Shown one piece after another: positions 17,485-28,120 of a stretch of DNA of 64,000 nucleotides. Origin of the DNA: Oscillospiraceae bacterium (GTDB lineage Bacteria; Bacillota; Clostridia; Oscillospirales; UBA644); contig CACZQB010000054.1 in assembly GCA_902783255.1 (NCBI GenBank), positions 100,984-164,983 of the forward strand, given 5' to 3'. Every line of letters begins with the position of its first letter. Position 1 is the first letter of the stretch. Both the position numbers and the translations under genes were made by a program. The notes beneath the pieces were generated by a model. It had not been told where the DNA came from and made no database searches. It worked only from the letters and a program-made list of their open reading frames with translations.

Positions 17485-18960
17485 TTAATACCTGAAATAT
17501 TCAAATACACCGTTCTCGCCTGATGAAAGTGTTAAAACAGTAAAGGCAAGAATCAACATTATTACAACAGTGCGAACAGGTTTATAAACCTTTTCAAACC
17601 ATGTGTATTTTGATGAGAGCTTAGTGTATAATTTAACGAGCAGCGGCTTAGTAAACGGAAGAGCAAAAATTAATGCTATAATAGCAATAATAAATGATTC
17701 ATTGTCAAAAAATTCTCTGATGCCCATGCGAGTATTGATATAGCCGAAACCTGCGAGCGCTCTTATAATTGACCATAAATGTGTGGGGGAATCTGCTCTG
17801 AGCATTGTCCAACCAAGCATAACAACTAAAACAGAATATATATTGCCGAGTATTCTTCTTGCTTTTACCGGGATTAAAGATTTTAGTTTTGTCACACGTT
17901 TTGTTTTTTCTATCATAAGGAAAAATCCGAAATATACACCAACAAGAATTACCAACCAGGAAGCTTTGTGCCAAAGTGCACACAGAAAGATGGTAATGCC
18001 CATATTGATATACATCCATTTCCTGCTGTGTTCATTGCCACCTACTTTGCGGTTGCCGCCAAGCGGAATATAAATGTAGTCTTTAAACCATGATGATATG
18101 CTGATTCTCCACCGATTTTTCCAGAAATCTGTGATTGAATGAGCACCATAGGGATTATTGAATTCCTCAGGTAATACAAAACCGAACATTCTTGCAAGCC
18201 CAAGCGCCATATCAACGTAGCCGGTAAAAGCATAATAGACCTGTAAGGCTAAACAAATAACACCTGTCCAAGAAATAACGATTGAAAGGCTTGTTGCAGC
18301 AAGCGAGAAAATGCCATCAACTACTATTTTAAGATTAGAAGAAACAAGAACAATCTTCATTAATCCGATTGCAAATCTGAAGAGACCTTCAGATAGATTC
18401 CTTACGGTCGATTCACGGTTGTCTATCTGAGAAATGATGTTTTTATATTTTATCGCCGGACCTACGATCAGGTTCGGGAAGAAAGCGAGATACAATCCTG
18501 TATCAACAAGACTTTCTCTTCTGGGTGTTCCTCGATAAATATCAATATTATAGGAGATGGACTGAATTGTGTAAAATGCTACGCCAAACGGAAGACCGAA
18601 TTCAACAACGGGAATAAATGATCCGAGTCCCATCCAGAAAAGCGAAATAAACTCCCGCAGAGAAATACACAAAAACTCTGAATACCTGAATACAGCAGCA
18701 ACGAGAAGGTTAAAAACAATTGCAATGACAAGGAACAGTTTTTTGTTACCGCCTTCACTTTCTGCTATATGCTTACCGAGAATATGATTTACAATTATGC
18801 TTATAATAAGCATGAAGCAGAATATCGGTTCTCCCCATGCAAAAAATATTAAACTTGCCGCCAACAGGAACATATTTTTATATTTTTGCGGTAAAGCATA
18901 ATATAAAACAACCATCAGCGGAAGGAACAAAAGCAAAAATAATGGTGAATCAAATTGCAT
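17485..18960 (-). CDS. MBOAT family O-acyltransferase
   Basis: A 491-residue polytopic membrane protein of the AlgI/DltB type, which passes an acyl group across the membrane to a polysaccharide or teichoic acid. It has about 11 hydrophobic segments. The family block is seen as TDFWKNRWRISISSWFKDY followed by IYIPLGGNRKVG near residue 290, and the catalytic His as CALWHKASW near residue 333. The common FWRRWH form is altered here (FWKNRWR), but the main His is kept. A GGAGG site precedes the ATG by 5 bases. The SGNH-like partner starts 14 bases after its stop. Acetylation of a surface glycan is the likeliest job, by family only. Confidence 0.9.
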   Translation of the reverse strand: MQFDSPLFLLLFLPLMVVLYYALPQKYKNMFLLAASLIFFAWGEPIFCFMLIISIIVNHILGKHIAESEGGNKKLFLVIAIVFNLLVAAVFRYSEFLCISLREFISLFWMGLGSFIPVVEFGLPFGVAFYTIQSISYNIDIYRGTPRRESLVDTGLYLAFFPNLIVGPAIKYKNIISQIDNRESTVRNLSEGLFRFAIGLMKIVLVSSNLKIVVDGIFSLAATSLSIVISWTGVICLALQVYYAFTGYVDMALGLARMFGFVLPEEFNNPYGAHSITDFWKNRWRISISSWFKDYIYIPLGGNRKVGGNEHSRKWMYINMGITIFLCALWHKASWLVILVGVYFGFFLMIEKTKRVTKLKSLIPVKARRILGNIYSVLVVMLGWTMLRADSPTHLWSIIRALAGFGYINTRMGIREFFDNESFIIAIIALIFALPFTKPLLVKLYTKLSSKYTWFEKVYKPVRTVVIMLILAFTVLTLSSGENGVFEYFRY

Positions 18961-18996
18961 AAGTACCTCCGAGGAGCATTAACTATAATTATTTAT

Positions 18997-19025
18997 ATTT
19001 TAACATATAATAACTGAATTTTCAA
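18997..19025 (-). promoter_or_regulatory. Sigma-A promoter for the MBOAT operon
   Basis: On the minus strand: TTGAAA (19025-19020), 17-bp spacer, TAAAAT (19002-18997), with an extended -10 TG. It sits about 40 bases upstream of the MBOAT start. The rest of the 288-base gap up to the tRNA terminator is AT-rich, with no gene seen. Confidence 0.7.
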
Positions 19026-19218
19026 TATCATTTAACTAACAATCTATAGTTTTCCCGAAATTGTAAGTTTTAAGACATAACTTTATCATATTTCTTATTT
19101 GCAGTTTTTGTTTAAAAGATATCGAACATACGTCTTTAATTGCATTTATAATATTCATTTCAATAGTATTCACTGGTATTCGCTTGAATCTAATTTGTTT
19201 ATATTAAATAATAAGACA

Positions 19219-19246
19219 AAATCCCCGGATTTTAATCCGAGGATTT
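19219..19246 (-). terminator. Terminator of tRNA-Arg
   Basis: Hairpin AAATCC-C-CGGATT / AATCCG-A-GGATTT with one internal C/A mismatch, starting a few bases after the tRNA CCA. It is followed on the minus strand by a T-rich stretch. Confidence 0.7.
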
Positions 19247-19248
19247 AT

Positions 19249-19325
19249 TGGCGCGCTTTGAGGGACTCGAACCCCCGACCTACGGCTTAGAAGGCAGTTG
19301 CTCTATCCAGCTGAGCTAAAAGCGC
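19249..19325 (-). tRNA. tRNA-Arg (anticodon UCU), CCA encoded
   Basis: A full cloverleaf of 77 bases can be drawn: acceptor GCGCTTT/AAAGCGC, D stem GCTC/GAGC, anticodon loop CTTCTAA (anticodon TCT, reads AGA), T arm GGGGG-TTCGAGT-CCCTC, discriminator G and encoded CCA. The anticodon stem ACTGC/GCCGT has one mismatch, U29 against C41. It reads AGA/AGG codons, common in AT-rich genomes. Confidence 0.95.
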
Positions 19326-19360
19326 ATATATAAGCTGAATTTTTTCAAATCAGCTTGTAT

Positions 19361-19389
19361 ATTATATCATATTAGTTTAAGAAATTCAA
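19361..19389 (-). promoter_or_regulatory. Sigma-A promoter for tRNA-Arg
   Basis: On the minus strand: TTGAAT (19389-19384), 17-bp spacer, TATAAT (19366-19361), with an extended -10 TG. A 7-bp hairpin AAGCTGA/TCAGCTT (19332-19356) lies in the short leader before the tRNA. Confidence 0.7.
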
Positions 19390-19432
19390 TAGCCAAATGT
19401 GAAATATTGACGAAATTTCTTGAAGTAAAATA

Positions 19433-21526
19433 TCAATTATTATAATCAGGCCAGAGATTGAGTTTTTTCTGGAGATATCCGTAATAGTCTTTATCAAGGA
19501 TTTTAGTTGAATATTTAAATTTGTTGGCTACTACCTTATTCATTGCAGATACATATGATGAATCAACTTCAACGCCCTCGTTTGCTGTAAACTCTCTTTT
19601 TTTTGCATTATAAAATCCTGCATCCGAAAGCCAGCTGTAGTTATCAAAGATAACAAGGGACGGTGCGGTCGACATCATATCATAGCCCATAAGAAGTCTT
19701 GAATCATAGTCAAGACCGAACAAATTGTGGATTGTTGGAAGGATATCAAGACTACATGTAAGTTTATCTATTACAGTCGGCTCCATCCCCTGACAGTAAA
19801 TTATGCAAACACTTTCATAGTATTCTGTATTGGGATCAAGATGGCGTCCCGCAAGCTCATCGTATTGTTCATATGTCAGGCCATAAGGAATATGGTCGGG
19901 ACTCATTACTATGACTGTATTCTCTGCAATTCCCAGTTCATTAAGTTTGTCGAGAAGGAATTCACATGCTTTGTCTAACTCCATATTGCAAGCAAGGTAA
20001 CCTTTGACTACTTCGGAATAAGGAAGATCCTGAACCTCGCTTCTGTGCTTGGTAGACATTGCATTATCTCTCCAGGTATACTCCATATGGCCGCTGACGG
20101 TCATATAATAGGCATGGAAAGGCTGATTATACATATAATCGCCATAAGAAAGCTCCATCATTTCAAGATCGCTTTCAGGCCATGTTCCATGAACATTAAG
20201 ACCGTTACCTTTTGCCTTATATATATATCCCATATTGGGATGAGAATAGTTCCGTTTATAATAGTCATATGTATTATTATGATAAGCGAGGGTTCTGTAA
20301 CCGAGCGCTTTAAGAGTGTTACCCATACAAAATGCCATCAGATTCTTTTGAAAACCGGAACGATAAAAACTCCATACACCCTCTTTGGGAATAAGACCTG
20401 TGCATGCTACATATTCACCATCTGATGTGGAAACAGTCCAGCTCGGAGTATAAAAATTAGTAAAATAGAACCCTTCGGTCATCATTTTATATAATGTAGG
20501 AGTTGTATCCGGTCTGATCGCATATTTAGACAGCGCTTCACAAGTCATAAAAATAAGATTTTTTCCCTTGAAAATTCCTGTATATTTATTTGTCTGTGTA
20601 GGTGTCAGACTTGAAAAGTATTTATTCATTGCATCGTAATCGGGATCAGTTTCGCTATTCAGAAGAGTTTCAAAATCAATAATCATCACGTTGTCAACAG
20701 GAACAAATTCTTTTTCCGGCTTAACCTCTTCTTCCGGCGGGACTTCTACCGGATCTTGCGTTGGTTCGGGATTTGTTTCAATATCATTCTGTCCAGGTTC
20801 CTGTTGCTGAACAGGATTTGTAATGATGTCAGGTATTTCAACTATGTCGTTATCTGCTGAAGAATCCGAATAAGTAAAAATCTGATGTTGCAGATCAAGA
20901 CGCGACGAAGTAAGCAGCCCGAATCTTCTGACTGAATGGTCGATAGAGAAAGTATGGAAATATAAATCGTTTGAACTCGGTGCTCCTCCGGAAGAAAGTA
21001 AAATCAGCACTATCGTAAATAAATAAAGAAATACTGAAGTAGAAATAAGAGTTAAAGTTGATTTAGGTTTTGTTTTTCTTGGTTTCAGTTTATTTTTTCT
21101 GAAGAAAAGATAAACGGCGCCCGGAATAAGAAATATTATAATGAATATAAGAGAATCTATTATACCTTTGATGGTGGAATTAGTAAAACCGGCAATAGCT
21201 TCTCCGGCACCGGAAATGGATGATATTATATAAAACTTATTGAATATTTGATGATAAACAAATTGAGATCCATAGACAAGCAGTAAAAAAATAAGTCCGA
21301 TAATAGTAAGAACATTGCCAATTTTAGGCTTGAAAAGCGTGCAGACTGCAGTGATGAGAAGACCTATCGATACAGAGAAAAGAAGTGTATACAACAGCCC
21401 TTCATCAAAAGAAAAACCGAAGATATAGAATTTGAGTATTAACTCATAAAATATAATCGATATGGGAAACAGGAACCAGAAATATCGTTTTGAAAACCTG
21501 TTTTTTGTAATTTTTTCATTAGTCAT
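19433..21526 (-). CDS. LTA synthase family sulfatase (phosphoglycerol transferase)
   Basis: A membrane enzyme of the LtaS type, which moves glycerol-phosphate (or similar) from lipid to a surface polymer. It has 697 residues: five membrane helices in the first 180, a Pro/Glu/Asn-rich linker at about 230-275, and an extracellular alkaline-phosphatase-fold domain. Catalytic positions agree with LtaS: Glu in LIFMTCEAL (about 330), the Thr nucleophile in STSDGEY (about 367), His in TVSGHMEY, and Asp-His in VIVMSPDHIPYG. The linker is longer than in standard LtaS. Thirty bases separate it from manA upstream, so they are likely co-transcribed. Confidence 0.9.
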   Translation of the reverse strand: MTNEKITKNRFSKRYFWFLFPISIIFYELILKFYIFGFSFDEGLLYTLLFSVSIGLLITAVCTLFKPKIGNVLTIIGLIFLLLVYGSQFVYHQIFNKFYIISSISGAGEAIAGFTNSTIKGIIDSLIFIIIFLIPGAVYLFFRKNKLKPRKTKPKSTLTLISTSVFLYLFTIVLILLSSGGAPSSNDLYFHTFSIDHSVRRFGLLTSSRLDLQHQIFTYSDSSADNDIVEIPDIITNPVQQQEPGQNDIETNPEPTQDPVEVPPEEEVKPEKEFVPVDNVMIIDFETLLNSETDPDYDAMNKYFSSLTPTQTNKYTGIFKGKNLIFMTCEALSKYAIRPDTTPTLYKMMTEGFYFTNFYTPSWTVSTSDGEYVACTGLIPKEGVWSFYRSGFQKNLMAFCMGNTLKALGYRTLAYHNNTYDYYKRNYSHPNMGYIYKAKGNGLNVHGTWPESDLEMMELSYGDYMYNQPFHAYYMTVSGHMEYTWRDNAMSTKHRSEVQDLPYSEVVKGYLACNMELDKACEFLLDKLNELGIAENTVIVMSPDHIPYGLTYEQYDELAGRHLDPNTEYYESVCIIYCQGMEPTVIDKLTCSLDILPTIHNLFGLDYDSRLLMGYDMMSTAPSLVIFDNYSWLSDAGFYNAKKREFTANEGVEVDSSYVSAMNKVVANKFKYSTKILDKDYYGYLQKKLNLWPDYNN

Positions 21527-21556
21527 TTTAATCCTCTTCTATTAGATCCTTTATAG

Positions 21557-22501
21557 TTATTTAACATAAGAAGAAAGAGCAGTCATATTACCTTCTATCT
21601 TAACGCAACCTGCATTAGCAGGAATAAAAACGGTCGTTCCTTTGGGAGCTTTTAATGAGCCAACGCTTCCTTCGCCATCTACAACGGTCAGTGAAATAAA
21701 ACTGCCGTCTGGACATAACGAATATTTACCGTTTAAGGAAATCTTATCAACTACAAAGTATTCGCAGGAAGCAAGATTTTCAACGGTAACTTCAGAATTA
21801 CTAAATGTAATTTTACGTTCTGAAATCATAGGTTCCGGAGCAAGCTTGGCAACCTCAATTGCTTTTTCAACATGCAAAGGACGTTTATTTCCGTTTATAT
21901 CAACTCTGTCATAATCATAAACTCTGTAGGTCAAATTACTGTTTTGCTGAATTTCACAAATAAGGAGACCTTTACCTATAGCATGAATAACACCAGACCT
22001 TATGAAAAACACATCGCCTTTTTTTACTGGAACAAAGTTAAGAACACTCATAAGCTCAGGCCCGTTGGCAAGAGCAGCAAACTCATCTTTTGATACTTCC
22101 CTATTCAGTCCATAAACAAGTTTCGCATTCTCTTCAGCGTCAACAACATACCACATTTCAGTTTTTCCGTATTGTCCCTCATTTTTCAACGCATAATCAT
22201 CGGAAGGATGGACTTGAACAGAAAGATCATTACAGGCATCTATCAATTTAATCAGAATAGGAAAGAATTCATAACGAGCTGCTTTTTCTCCGAGCGCATC
22301 GGGATGATCTTGCAAAACTTCAAGAAGAGTCTTTCCTGCATATTCTCCATCAATTATTCTGCACATTCCGTCTTTGTGGCAAGCAAGTTCCCAGCTTTCT
22401 GCTGTGATGCTGAGACCACTGTTTTTACCGTATTCTTCATTTAGTTTATTGCCGCCCCATATGTAATCCTTATATACCGGTTGAAGCCTTGTAATATCCA
22501 A
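21557..22501 (-). CDS. manA: Mannose-6-phosphate isomerase, class I
   Basis: Interconverts mannose-6-phosphate and fructose-6-phosphate; zinc-dependent cupin enzyme, 314 residues, the short bacterial form. Zinc ligands and signature: LSVQVHPSDDYA (Gln, His), GKTEMWYV (Glu), and FFIRSGVIHAIGKG (His). The catalytic Arg block is LTYRVYDYDRVD. The start codon is TTG at 22501 with a very strong AGGAGGGG site 6 bases before it; no ATG fits. It can link mannose released by the window's GH38 enzyme, or mannose for surface polymers, to glycolysis; that link is inference. Confidence 0.95.
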   Translation of the reverse strand: MDITRLQPVYKDYIWGGNKLNEEYGKNSGLSITAESWELACHKDGMCRIIDGEYAGKTLLEVLQDHPDALGEKAARYEFFPILIKLIDACNDLSVQVHPSDDYALKNEGQYGKTEMWYVVDAEENAKLVYGLNREVSKDEFAALANGPELMSVLNFVPVKKGDVFFIRSGVIHAIGKGLLICEIQQNSNLTYRVYDYDRVDINGNKRPLHVEKAIEVAKLAPEPMISERKITFSNSEVTVENLASCEYFVVDKISLNGKYSLCPDGSFISLTVVDGEGSVGSLKAPKGTTVFIPANAGCVKIEGNMTALSSYVK

Positions 22502-22533
22502 TTATATCCCCTCCTAATTTCTAATCTTTTTTA

Positions 22534-22562
22534 ATTATAGTCTTTTTTTTACTATATTTCAA
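22534..22562 (-). promoter_or_regulatory. Sigma-A promoter for manA
   Basis: On the minus strand: TTGAAA (22562-22557), 17-bp spacer, TATAAT (22539-22534). The TTG start of manA is 33 bases downstream of the -10. Confidence 0.78.
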
Positions 22563-22617
22563 GATTGCACAAAAATTTCATATTCGTAATGGTTTTGCCG
22601 AAGTAATTAAACAACTA

Positions 22618-25383
22618 TCAGTCAAAATATTTTTTTAGATACTGTCCTGTAAATGATTTTTCGCATTTTGAAACTTCTCTGGGAGTACCGGTTACAACAA
22701 CAGTGCCTCCCCTGTCGCCTCCTTCGGGGCCGAGATCTATAATATAATCTGCAGACTTAATAACATCAAGATTGTGTTCAATTACGACAACGGTGTTTCC
22801 GGCATCGACAAGTTTTTGCAGCACTTCGATCAGCTTACTGACATCAGCAGTGTGCAGACCTGTCGTTGGTTCGTCGAGAATATATATCGTTTTGCCTGTA
22901 GACCTCTTTGAAAGCTCAGTGGCAAGCTTAACTCTCTGGGCTTCACCACCGGAAAGAGTGGTTGAAGACTGACCTATTTTTATATATCCCAACCCGACAT
23001 CATAAAGTGTTTTAAGTCGTCTTGCTATATTGGGAATATTTTCAAAAAACTTTAGTCCTTCTTCTACAGTCATTTCAAGAACTTCATGAATATTTTTGCC
23101 CTTAAATTTTACTTCAAGGGTCTCTCTGTTATATCTTTGTCCGTTGCAGACATCACAAGGAACATATATATCAGGAAGAAAATGCATTTCGACCTTCACT
23201 ATGCCGTCACCCTGACATGCTTCACAGCGTCCCCCATCTATATTGAAAGAGAAGCGTCCGGATTTGTATCCTCTTGATTTAGAATCCGGAGTTTGGGCAA
23301 AAAGTTCGCGTATATCGTTAAAAATACCAGTATATGTAGCGGGATTTGATCGCGGGGTTCTGCCAATGGGACTTTGGTCGATATTAACGACCTTATCGAT
23401 TTGGTCAAGACCTATAATTTCTTTATAGTTACCGGGTATATGTTTTGATCCGTAAATTTTCACGGATAGCGCCTTATACAAAATTTCATTAATTAGACTT
23501 GATTTTCCTGACCCTGACACGCCTGTCACGCATGTAAAAATAGAAAGAGGAATATCGACATTTATGTTTTTAAGATTGTTTTCGCTTGCCCCGATAATCG
23601 AAATACTTCTGCCGTCCCATTTGCGTACTTTTTTGGGGACAGGAATAGACATTTTTCCGGAGAGATACTGTCCTGTAATGGACTCGCGGCAATCCATAAT
23701 CTCACGTGGCGTACCTTTTGCGACGACATAACCACCGTGGATTCCTGCTCCGGGACCAATATCGACTATATAATCAGCCGCAAGCATAGTTTCTTCATCA
23801 TGCTCAACAACGATGAGCGTATTGCCAAGATCACGAAGATCGATTAATGTTTTGAGCAGTTTTGCGTTATCGCGTTGATGAAGACCAATTGAAGGTTCAT
23901 CGAGGATATAAATGCAGCCCATAAGAGAAGTACCTATTTGCGTAGCAAGTCTTATTCTTTGCGCTTCTCCGCCTGAAAGAGTCCCGGCAGAACGTGAGAG
24001 TGTAAGGTATTCAAGTCCGACAGACTTCAGAAAACCGAGACGTGATTTGATTTCTTTTATAATTTGCTCTGAGATCGTTTCATCTCGTGCTGAAAGCTTT
24101 AAAGAATCAATAAAATCATATGCATCCTTTACAGACAGATCAGATAAATCATTTATGTTTTTATCGCCTACCGTAACCGCAAGAGATAACGGATTCAACC
24201 TTGCTCCGTGACATTCCGGACATGGTATATTCTGCATCAGAGATTCCATTTCCTGCTTTACATAGCTGCTCGTAGTCTGATGATATCTTCTTTCAAGTGT
24301 AGGTATGATACCTTCGTGTAAATCTCCACCGTAGAGAATATCATTAAGAGCTTCTTTTGTATATTTCGATATTGGATCAGTAACGGATAATCCGTATTTT
24401 TTCAAAATATTCGTATACATGCGCAAAGCAATTCCGTTCGATGCAATATTACCGAATCCGCTTGCATTTATTGCGTTGTCAAGGAGGCTGAGGTCTTTAT
24501 TCGGGATAATTAAATCTGGATCGAAAGACATGGTAAAACCTAATCCTGAGCAATGCTTGCACGCACCCATAGGATTATTAAATGAAAACATTCTCGGGGT
24601 TAGCTCTTCAATGCCGATATCATGGTCAGGACAGGAATAACGCTGAGAATACATTTTTTCGTCTCCATCCGGAACTGAAACAACTATCAAACCGTTGGAA
24701 AGTCGAGATGCTGTCTCGCACGAATCAGTAAGACGCTTTCTCACTTCATCCCTTACAACAAGACGGTCAACAACGACCTCGATATTGTGTTTTTTATTTT
24801 TATCAAGAACTATGTTTTCATTTAAATCATATATTATTCCGTCAACTCTAACTCTCACATAACCGCTTCGTTTATACTGTTCAAAAAGATTCTGATATTC
24901 TCCCTTTCTTCCTCTGATAACAGGAGCCAGAATTTGAATTTTAGTTTGTTCAGGCATAGATAATATGTTGTCTATAATTCTGTCAAGCGGTTGCTGCTTG
25001 ATTTCTCTGCCGCATACAGGACAATGCGGAATACCAACTCTTGCATAGAGAAGACGCAAATAATCGTGTATTTCCGTTATTGTTCCGACTGTCGAACGAG
25101 GGTTTTTAGATGTTGTTTTCTGATCGATAGAGATAGCCGGCGATAGTCCGTCTATGTAATCGACATCGGGCTTTTCCATTTGCCCCAAAAACAAGCGTGC
25201 ATAGGAAGAAAGAGACTCAACATAGCGTCTCTGACCTTCTGCATATATGGTGTCAAACGCAAGCGAACTCTTACCTGAGCCCGAAAGACCCGTGAAAACG
25301 ACGAATTTATCTCTCGGTATTTCAAGATCGATATTTTTAAGATTATTTTCTCTTGCGCCTTTAATAAATATACTGTCTCGCAT
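22618..25383 (-). CDS. uvrA: Excinuclease ABC subunit A
   Basis: UvrA is the damage-sensing ATPase of nucleotide excision repair and loads UvrB. It has 921 residues. Two ABC modules are complete: Walker [13 protein letters not shown] and [12 protein letters not shown], and signature [12 protein letters not shown] and [12 protein letters not shown]. Zinc-binding Cys sets are visible: CPVCG near 120, CKHCSGLG near 280, and the pair CEAC...CDVC about 740-770. It lies 44 bases after uvrB on the same strand, the usual uvrB-uvrA order. Confidence 0.98.
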   Translation of the reverse strand: MRDSIFIKGARENNLKNIDLEIPRDKFVVFTGLSGSGKSSLAFDTIYAEGQRRYVESLSSYARLFLGQMEKPDVDYIDGLSPAISIDQKTTSKNPRSTVGTITEIHDYLRLLYARVGIPHCPVCGREIKQQPLDRIIDNILSMPEQTKIQILAPVIRGRKGEYQNLFEQYKRSGYVRVRVDGIIYDLNENIVLDKNKKHNIEVVVDRLVVRDEVRKRLTDSCETASRLSNGLIVVSVPDGDEKMYSQRYSCPDHDIGIEELTPRMFSFNNPMGACKHCSGLGFTMSFDPDLIIPNKDLSLLDNAINASGFGNIASNGIALRMYTNILKKYGLSVTDPISKYTKEALNDILYGGDLHEGIIPTLERRYHQTTSSYVKQEMESLMQNIPCPECHGARLNPLSLAVTVGDKNINDLSDLSVKDAYDFIDSLKLSARDETISEQIIKEIKSRLGFLKSVGLEYLTLSRSAGTLSGGEAQRIRLATQIGTSLMGCIYILDEPSIGLHQRDNAKLLKTLIDLRDLGNTLIVVEHDEETMLAADYIVDIGPGAGIHGGYVVAKGTPREIMDCRESITGQYLSGKMSIPVPKKVRKWDGRSISIIGASENNLKNINVDIPLSIFTCVTGVSGSGKSSLINEILYKALSVKIYGSKHIPGNYKEIIGLDQIDKVVNIDQSPIGRTPRSNPATYTGIFNDIRELFAQTPDSKSRGYKSGRFSFNIDGGRCEACQGDGIVKVEMHFLPDIYVPCDVCNGQRYNRETLEVKFKGKNIHEVLEMTVEEGLKFFENIPNIARRLKTLYDVGLGYIKIGQSSTTLSGGEAQRVKLATELSKRSTGKTIYILDEPTTGLHTADVSKLIEVLQKLVDAGNTVVVIEHNLDVIKSADYIIDLGPEGGDRGGTVVVTGTPREVSKCEKSFTGQYLKKYFD

Positions 25384-25427
25384 TAATATAGTACCTTACA
25401 ATTATTGAAATCTATTATATACATCTG

Positions 25428-27401
25428 TCAACTGTTTTTCAGCTTTTTCAATTCATCTCTCAGTTTTGCAGCATATTCAAATTCAAGTTTCTTTGCTGCG
25501 TCAAGCATCTCATCGGTAAGTTTTTTGATAAGCTTGCTCTTTTCTGTTTTAGACATATTTTTAATCTGTTCTTCGTTTTCCTTATCAAGTTTTTTAACGT
25601 CTTCAACTACATTTGATACTGAAAGTGTATCAGAAACAGCTTTGATAACAGTTTTAGGAATAATTCCGTGAAGTTCATTGTATTCAGTTTGAATTTTGCG
25701 ACGGCGTTCAGTTTCAATTATAGCTTTTTCCATCGCTTCAGTTACGCTGTCCGCATACATAATGACTTTACCGGAAGCATTTCTGGCAGCTCTGCCAATA
25801 ATCTGAATAAGTGATGTTTCGTTCCTCAAGAACCCTTCCTTATCTGCATCCAGAATTGCAATCAAGGATACTTCAGGTAAATCAAGTCCTTCTCTGAGTA
25901 GATTTATACCGACAAGAACGTCAAAATCGCCAATTCTCAGATCATGCAATATTTCGACACGTTCCAATGTATCTATATCATGATGCATATATCTGACACG
26001 TATATCTATCCCTTTCAGGTAATCTGAAAGGGATTCCGCCATTCTTTTTGTCAGGGTAACGACAAGAACTCTTTCTTTTTTTTCAATTCTGTCATTAATC
26101 TCTTTAATAAGATCGTCGATCTGATTTTCCGTAGGTCTGACTGATATTTCGGGATCTACAAGACCGGTCGGCCTGATAATACATTCAGCAATCTGAGAAG
26201 AACGATTTCGTTCATATTCTGCAGGTGTAGCTGAAACATAAATAACCTGGTTTATTTTTTTATTAAATTCATCAAATGTCAAAGGTCTGTTATCATATGC
26301 AGACGGAAGACGAAATCCAAAATCAACAAGATTCTTTTTTCTTGCTTTGTCACCTGCGCTCATTCCTCGGATTTGTGGAACCGTAGCATGGCTTTCATCT
26401 ATTATCATAAGATAATCGTCAGGAAAGAAATCAAGTAAAGTATAAGGCGTGGATCCAGGAGTTCTCCCAGAAAGGACACGTGAGTAATTTTCAACACCTT
26501 TGCAATAACCAAGCTGACGCAAAAACTCAATATCATAAAGAGTTCTTTCTTTGATTCGCTGCGCTTCTATAAGTTTTCGTTGAGCGGTAAAGAAATCAAT
26601 CCTCTCTTCAAGTTCTTCATGAATTTCTGCAATCGCATTTTCCATTCTTTCACTGTCCGTCAAATACTGCATAGCCGGATATATTGAAATATGCTTCAGC
26701 ATTTCAAGTATTTCACCCGTTACGTGATTAACAAGGCATATTCTGTCAATCTCATTGTCAAAAAATTCAATACGGATAAGTTTTTCGAATTCAGACGACG
26801 GAAATACCTCAAGGACATCGCCTCTTGCTCGGAAGGTTCCTCTGACAAGATCATAATCGTTCCTAGTGTATCTTATTTTAACAAGATCATCCATCAGCAT
26901 ATCTCTGTCATATGTTTGCCCAACGCGTACAGAAACAGTCATTTTTTTATAAGTTTCCGGATCGCCAAGAGAGTAAATGCATGAAACACTTGATACTACT
27001 ATAACATCACGACGTTCTAAAAGTGATGAAGTGGCTGAATTGCGCAATCTGTCGATTTCGTCGTTAATACTCATATCTTTTTCGATATAAGTATCCGTAT
27101 GCGGAACATATGCTTCAGGCTGATAATAATCATAATATGAAACAAAATATTCGACTGCATTATGAGGGAACAACTCTTTGAACTCAGTGCAAAGCTGTGC
27201 GGCAAGCGTTTTATTGTGAGCAAGAACAAGAGTTGGTTTATTTACCTTCTCAATTACTTTTGCCATTATATATGTTTTACCGCTCCCTGTAACACCAAGG
27301 AGCGTTTGTTCTTTATAACCTTTTTTTATCCCGTCAGACAGTTTTTCAATTGCACCCGGCTGATCTCCTGAAGGAGAGTATGGTGAAACAACCTCAAACA
27401 T
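25428..27401 (-). CDS. uvrB: Excinuclease ABC subunit B
   Basis: UvrB verifies damage and recruits UvrC. It has 657 residues with a helicase-like fold: Walker [13 protein letters not shown] near residue 38, the beta-hairpin region [27 protein letters not shown]-like MIIDESHAT, motif [12 protein letters not shown], and a C-terminal UVR coiled coil ([20 protein letters not shown]). A GGAG site precedes the ATG. It starts 12 bases after the radC stop, so radC-uvrB-uvrA look co-transcribed. Confidence 0.98.
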   Translation of the reverse strand: MFEVVSPYSPSGDQPGAIEKLSDGIKKGYKEQTLLGVTGSGKTYIMAKVIEKVNKPTLVLAHNKTLAAQLCTEFKELFPHNAVEYFVSYYDYYQPEAYVPHTDTYIEKDMSINDEIDRLRNSATSSLLERRDVIVVSSVSCIYSLGDPETYKKMTVSVRVGQTYDRDMLMDDLVKIRYTRNDYDLVRGTFRARGDVLEVFPSSEFEKLIRIEFFDNEIDRICLVNHVTGEILEMLKHISIYPAMQYLTDSERMENAIAEIHEELEERIDFFTAQRKLIEAQRIKERTLYDIEFLRQLGYCKGVENYSRVLSGRTPGSTPYTLLDFFPDDYLMIIDESHATVPQIRGMSAGDKARKKNLVDFGFRLPSAYDNRPLTFDEFNKKINQVIYVSATPAEYERNRSSQIAECIIRPTGLVDPEISVRPTENQIDDLIKEINDRIEKKERVLVVTLTKRMAESLSDYLKGIDIRVRYMHHDIDTLERVEILHDLRIGDFDVLVGINLLREGLDLPEVSLIAILDADKEGFLRNETSLIQIIGRAARNASGKVIMYADSVTEAMEKAIIETERRRKIQTEYNELHGIIPKTVIKAVSDTLSVSNVVEDVKKLDKENEEQIKNMSKTEKSKLIKKLTDEMLDAAKKLEFEYAAKLRDELKKLKNS

Positions 27402-27413
27402 ATGCTAACTCCT

Positions 27414-28100
27414 TTAGATTTCTTTCATTAAATTGCTTTGGTATAATGATATAAAATCCTTATCGGAAAAAATAAGATGATCAAGTAACACTATATCTTG
27501 TTCTTTTAGAAGACTCTGAAGAGAAAGTGTGGATTCTATATCTTCTCTCGAAGGGATAGCAGTATTACCAGGATGATTATGAGCAAGGATGACATGAGTA
27601 GAATTAAAGCGAAGTGCATTTTGAACAATTTCTTTTGCATCCAATTCAATACGGTCGTATGAGCCTTGAGAAAGCTCAACTCGTGAGATTATATTCAAGG
27701 ATGAATCAAGACAAAGAAGTATGGCTATTTCTTTCTTTGCATTCATGAAAATAGGCTGCATGGCGGATCCGATTTTATTTATTGAATATCGTCCTTCGTG
27801 TTTTTCTCTTTTTTCAAGTAAATAAATACCGAATACTTCACGGAACATTTTCAAATAGAATGCAGTTGCTGCTCCTATTCCTTCAACCTCAGACAGTTCC
27901 TCCTCGCTTGCATCGATAACACCCGAAAAAGAACGGAATTTATCCAGTAAGCGAATAGCTATCGGTTTGGTATCTTTTCTTGGAATCGAGTAAAAAAGAA
28001 TAAACTCAAGAATCTGCTCCTGACTCATTTCCGAAAAACCGCTTTTTCGGAACAGTTCTCTCATCCTGTCTCTGTGATTGTTATGAGTATTATCCGACAT
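27414..28100 (-). CDS. radC: RadC family JAMM/MPN protein
   Basis: 228 residues with the usual RadC layout: an N-terminal helix-hairpin-helix region (SEVEGIGAATAFYLK near residue 68) and a C-terminal JAB1/MPN metalloprotease-like domain with HVILAHNHPGN and SREDIEST, giving the H-x-H-x10-D zinc set. The family was named for DNA repair but its real function is unsettled. It lies between nrdR and uvrB on the same strand. Confidence 0.93.
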   Translation of the reverse strand: MSDNTHNNHRDRMRELFRKSGFSEMSQEQILEFILFYSIPRKDTKPIAIRLLDKFRSFSGVIDASEEELSEVEGIGAATAFYLKMFREVFGIYLLEKREKHEGRYSINKIGSAMQPIFMNAKKEIAILLCLDSSLNIISRVELSQGSYDRIELDAKEIVQNALRFNSTHVILAHNHPGNTAIPSREDIESTLSLQSLLKEQDIVLLDHLIFSDKDFISLYQSNLMKEI

Positions 28101-28120
28101 ATCATATTTACCTGCAGACC

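Noticed and set aside
19099-19290. Small plus-strand reading frame across the gap and tRNA
   Set aside because: Its 3' end is the antisense of tRNA-Arg (the ALRDSNPRP string is a well-known false protein from tRNA genes).
19378-19432. Loose inverted repeat AAGAAAT/ATTTCTT after the LTA-synthase-like gene as terminator
   Set aside because: The loop would be about 30 bases, and the arms are AT-only with no T run.
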